Source: JBJFGR01 sp051892875 (GTDB lineage: Bacteria > Pseudomonadota > Gammaproteobacteria > Enterobacterales > Succinivibrionaceae). Taken from it: a stretch of 24,387 bases of DNA. The notes under the pieces are model-generated. The model worked only from the letters and a program-made list of their open reading frames with translations, was not told the DNA's origin and did no database searches. Where the stretch lies: NCBI GenBank assembly GCA_051892875.1, contig JBJFGR010000013.1, forward strand, positions 1 to 24,387, written 5' to 3'. Positions 24,127 through 24,387 of this stretch are shown piece by piece. A program made the translations under genes and the position numbers. Within the stretch, counting starts at the first letter, position 1; every line of letters starts with the position of its first letter.

Positions 24127-24336
24127 AACATTTTTAGTTTATTTAAATACATAAAATAATAAACATTTTAAACAAAGACTATATAAAACAAAACAATATA
24201 AAAAGAATAATTAAAAACAATAAAATCTCGTATATAATAAATATATTATAATGTTTTGTAAACAGAAAAATCAAACAATCTATTAAAATTAAAAAAAATA
24301 GTCAAAATACAAACAAATATGAAAAGATACACAAAC

Positions 24337-24360
24337 AAAAAAAGGAGCTAAAAGCTCCTT
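24337..24360 (-). terminator. Intrinsic terminator of the tRNA-Asp transcript
   Basis: Arms AAGGAGCT and AGCTCCTT (8 bp, 3-base loop) are followed on the minus strand by a T7 run (A-run 24337-24343 on plus). It lies 15 bases past the tRNA 3' end. Confidence 0.85.
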
Positions 24361-24375
24361 CGTGTATAAAATTAG

Positions 24376-24387
24376 TGGCGGAACGGA
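24376..24387 (-). tRNA. tRNA-Asp, 3' end only (cut by right edge)
   Basis: The last 12 bases read, on the minus strand, TCCGTTCCGCCA. This equals the end of E. coli tRNA-Asp (acceptor arm, discriminator G, CCA encoded). An intrinsic terminator follows at the right distance. The rest of the gene lies beyond the window, so the anticodon is not seen; identity rests on 12 bases plus the terminator. Confidence 0.7.

Larger units (their letters stand above)
24015..24375. other. 361-bp very AT-rich intergenic region
   Basis: No open reading frame of note lies between the BrxR-like start and the tRNA. The stretch is nearly all A/T. It holds two dyads of the form TATAAT-N6-ATTATA (24105-24122 and 24233-24250) and the tRNA terminator. 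It is where the BrxR-like promoter must lie. Such DNA may also be bound by AT-selective nucleoid proteins. Confidence 0.7.

Noticed and set aside
24371..24387. Start of a plus-strand tRNA-Leu (GTGGCGGAA resembles its D-arm region)
   Set aside because: The preceding bases are AT-only and cannot form a normal acceptor strand. The minus-strand reading gives an exact tRNA-Asp 3' end with CCA and a correctly oriented terminator.

Overview
The window reads as chromosome from an AT-rich (roughly 30% GC by eye) gammaproteobacterium. The minus-strand run nnr-tsaE-amiB-mutL-miaA-hfq-hflX-hflK-hflC-purA, with queG divergent from nnr, is the classic gammaproteobacterial block. The proteins are closest to enteric-type families, and a tRNA-Asp with an Escherichia coli-like 3' end begins at the right edge. 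The exact family cannot be fixed from sequence alone. An AT-rich fermentative lineage such as Succinivibrionaceae or Orbaceae is a guess.

Region 1 (1-13 kb) is the conserved block. It covers NAD(P)HX repair (nnr), tRNA modification (tsaE, miaA), cell-wall amidase (amiB), mismatch repair (mutL), RNA chaperone (hfq), ribosome-rescue GTPase (hflX), the FtsH-regulating SPFH pair (hflK/hflC) and purine synthesis (purA). Most genes are coupled by tiny gaps or overlaps. Two same-orientation copies of an IS607-type recombinase flank this block. One runs off the left edge. The other sits between nnr and tsaE, is full length, and has Cys where the catalytic Ser should be.

Region 2 (12.9-19.4 kb) has queG, a polyphosphate glucokinase gene, a small ComFB-like protein, recJ (minus), a membrane protein that looks like a decayed PTS glucose/GlcNAc-type EIICB without its phosphorylation residues, and prmA.

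Region 3 (19.4-24.4 kb) occupies the place downstream of prmA where many relatives carry dusB-fis. It encodes a BrxD-like (DUF2791) P-loop ATPase, an Lhr-like superfamily 2 helicase and, convergently, a BrxR-like winged-helix/WYL regulator. These are BREX-associated families, but no BREX methyltransferase, PglZ or BrxC is present. It ends in a 361-bp very AT-rich gap and the tRNA-Asp gene. This is the best candidate for an unusual system: a compact, self-regulated ATPase-helicase module next to a tRNA.

Starts were moved from the longest possible reading frame for purA, nnr, queG, the ComFB-like gene and the BrxD-like gene, for reasons given in each entry. No CRISPR array, rRNA or complete tRNA was seen.
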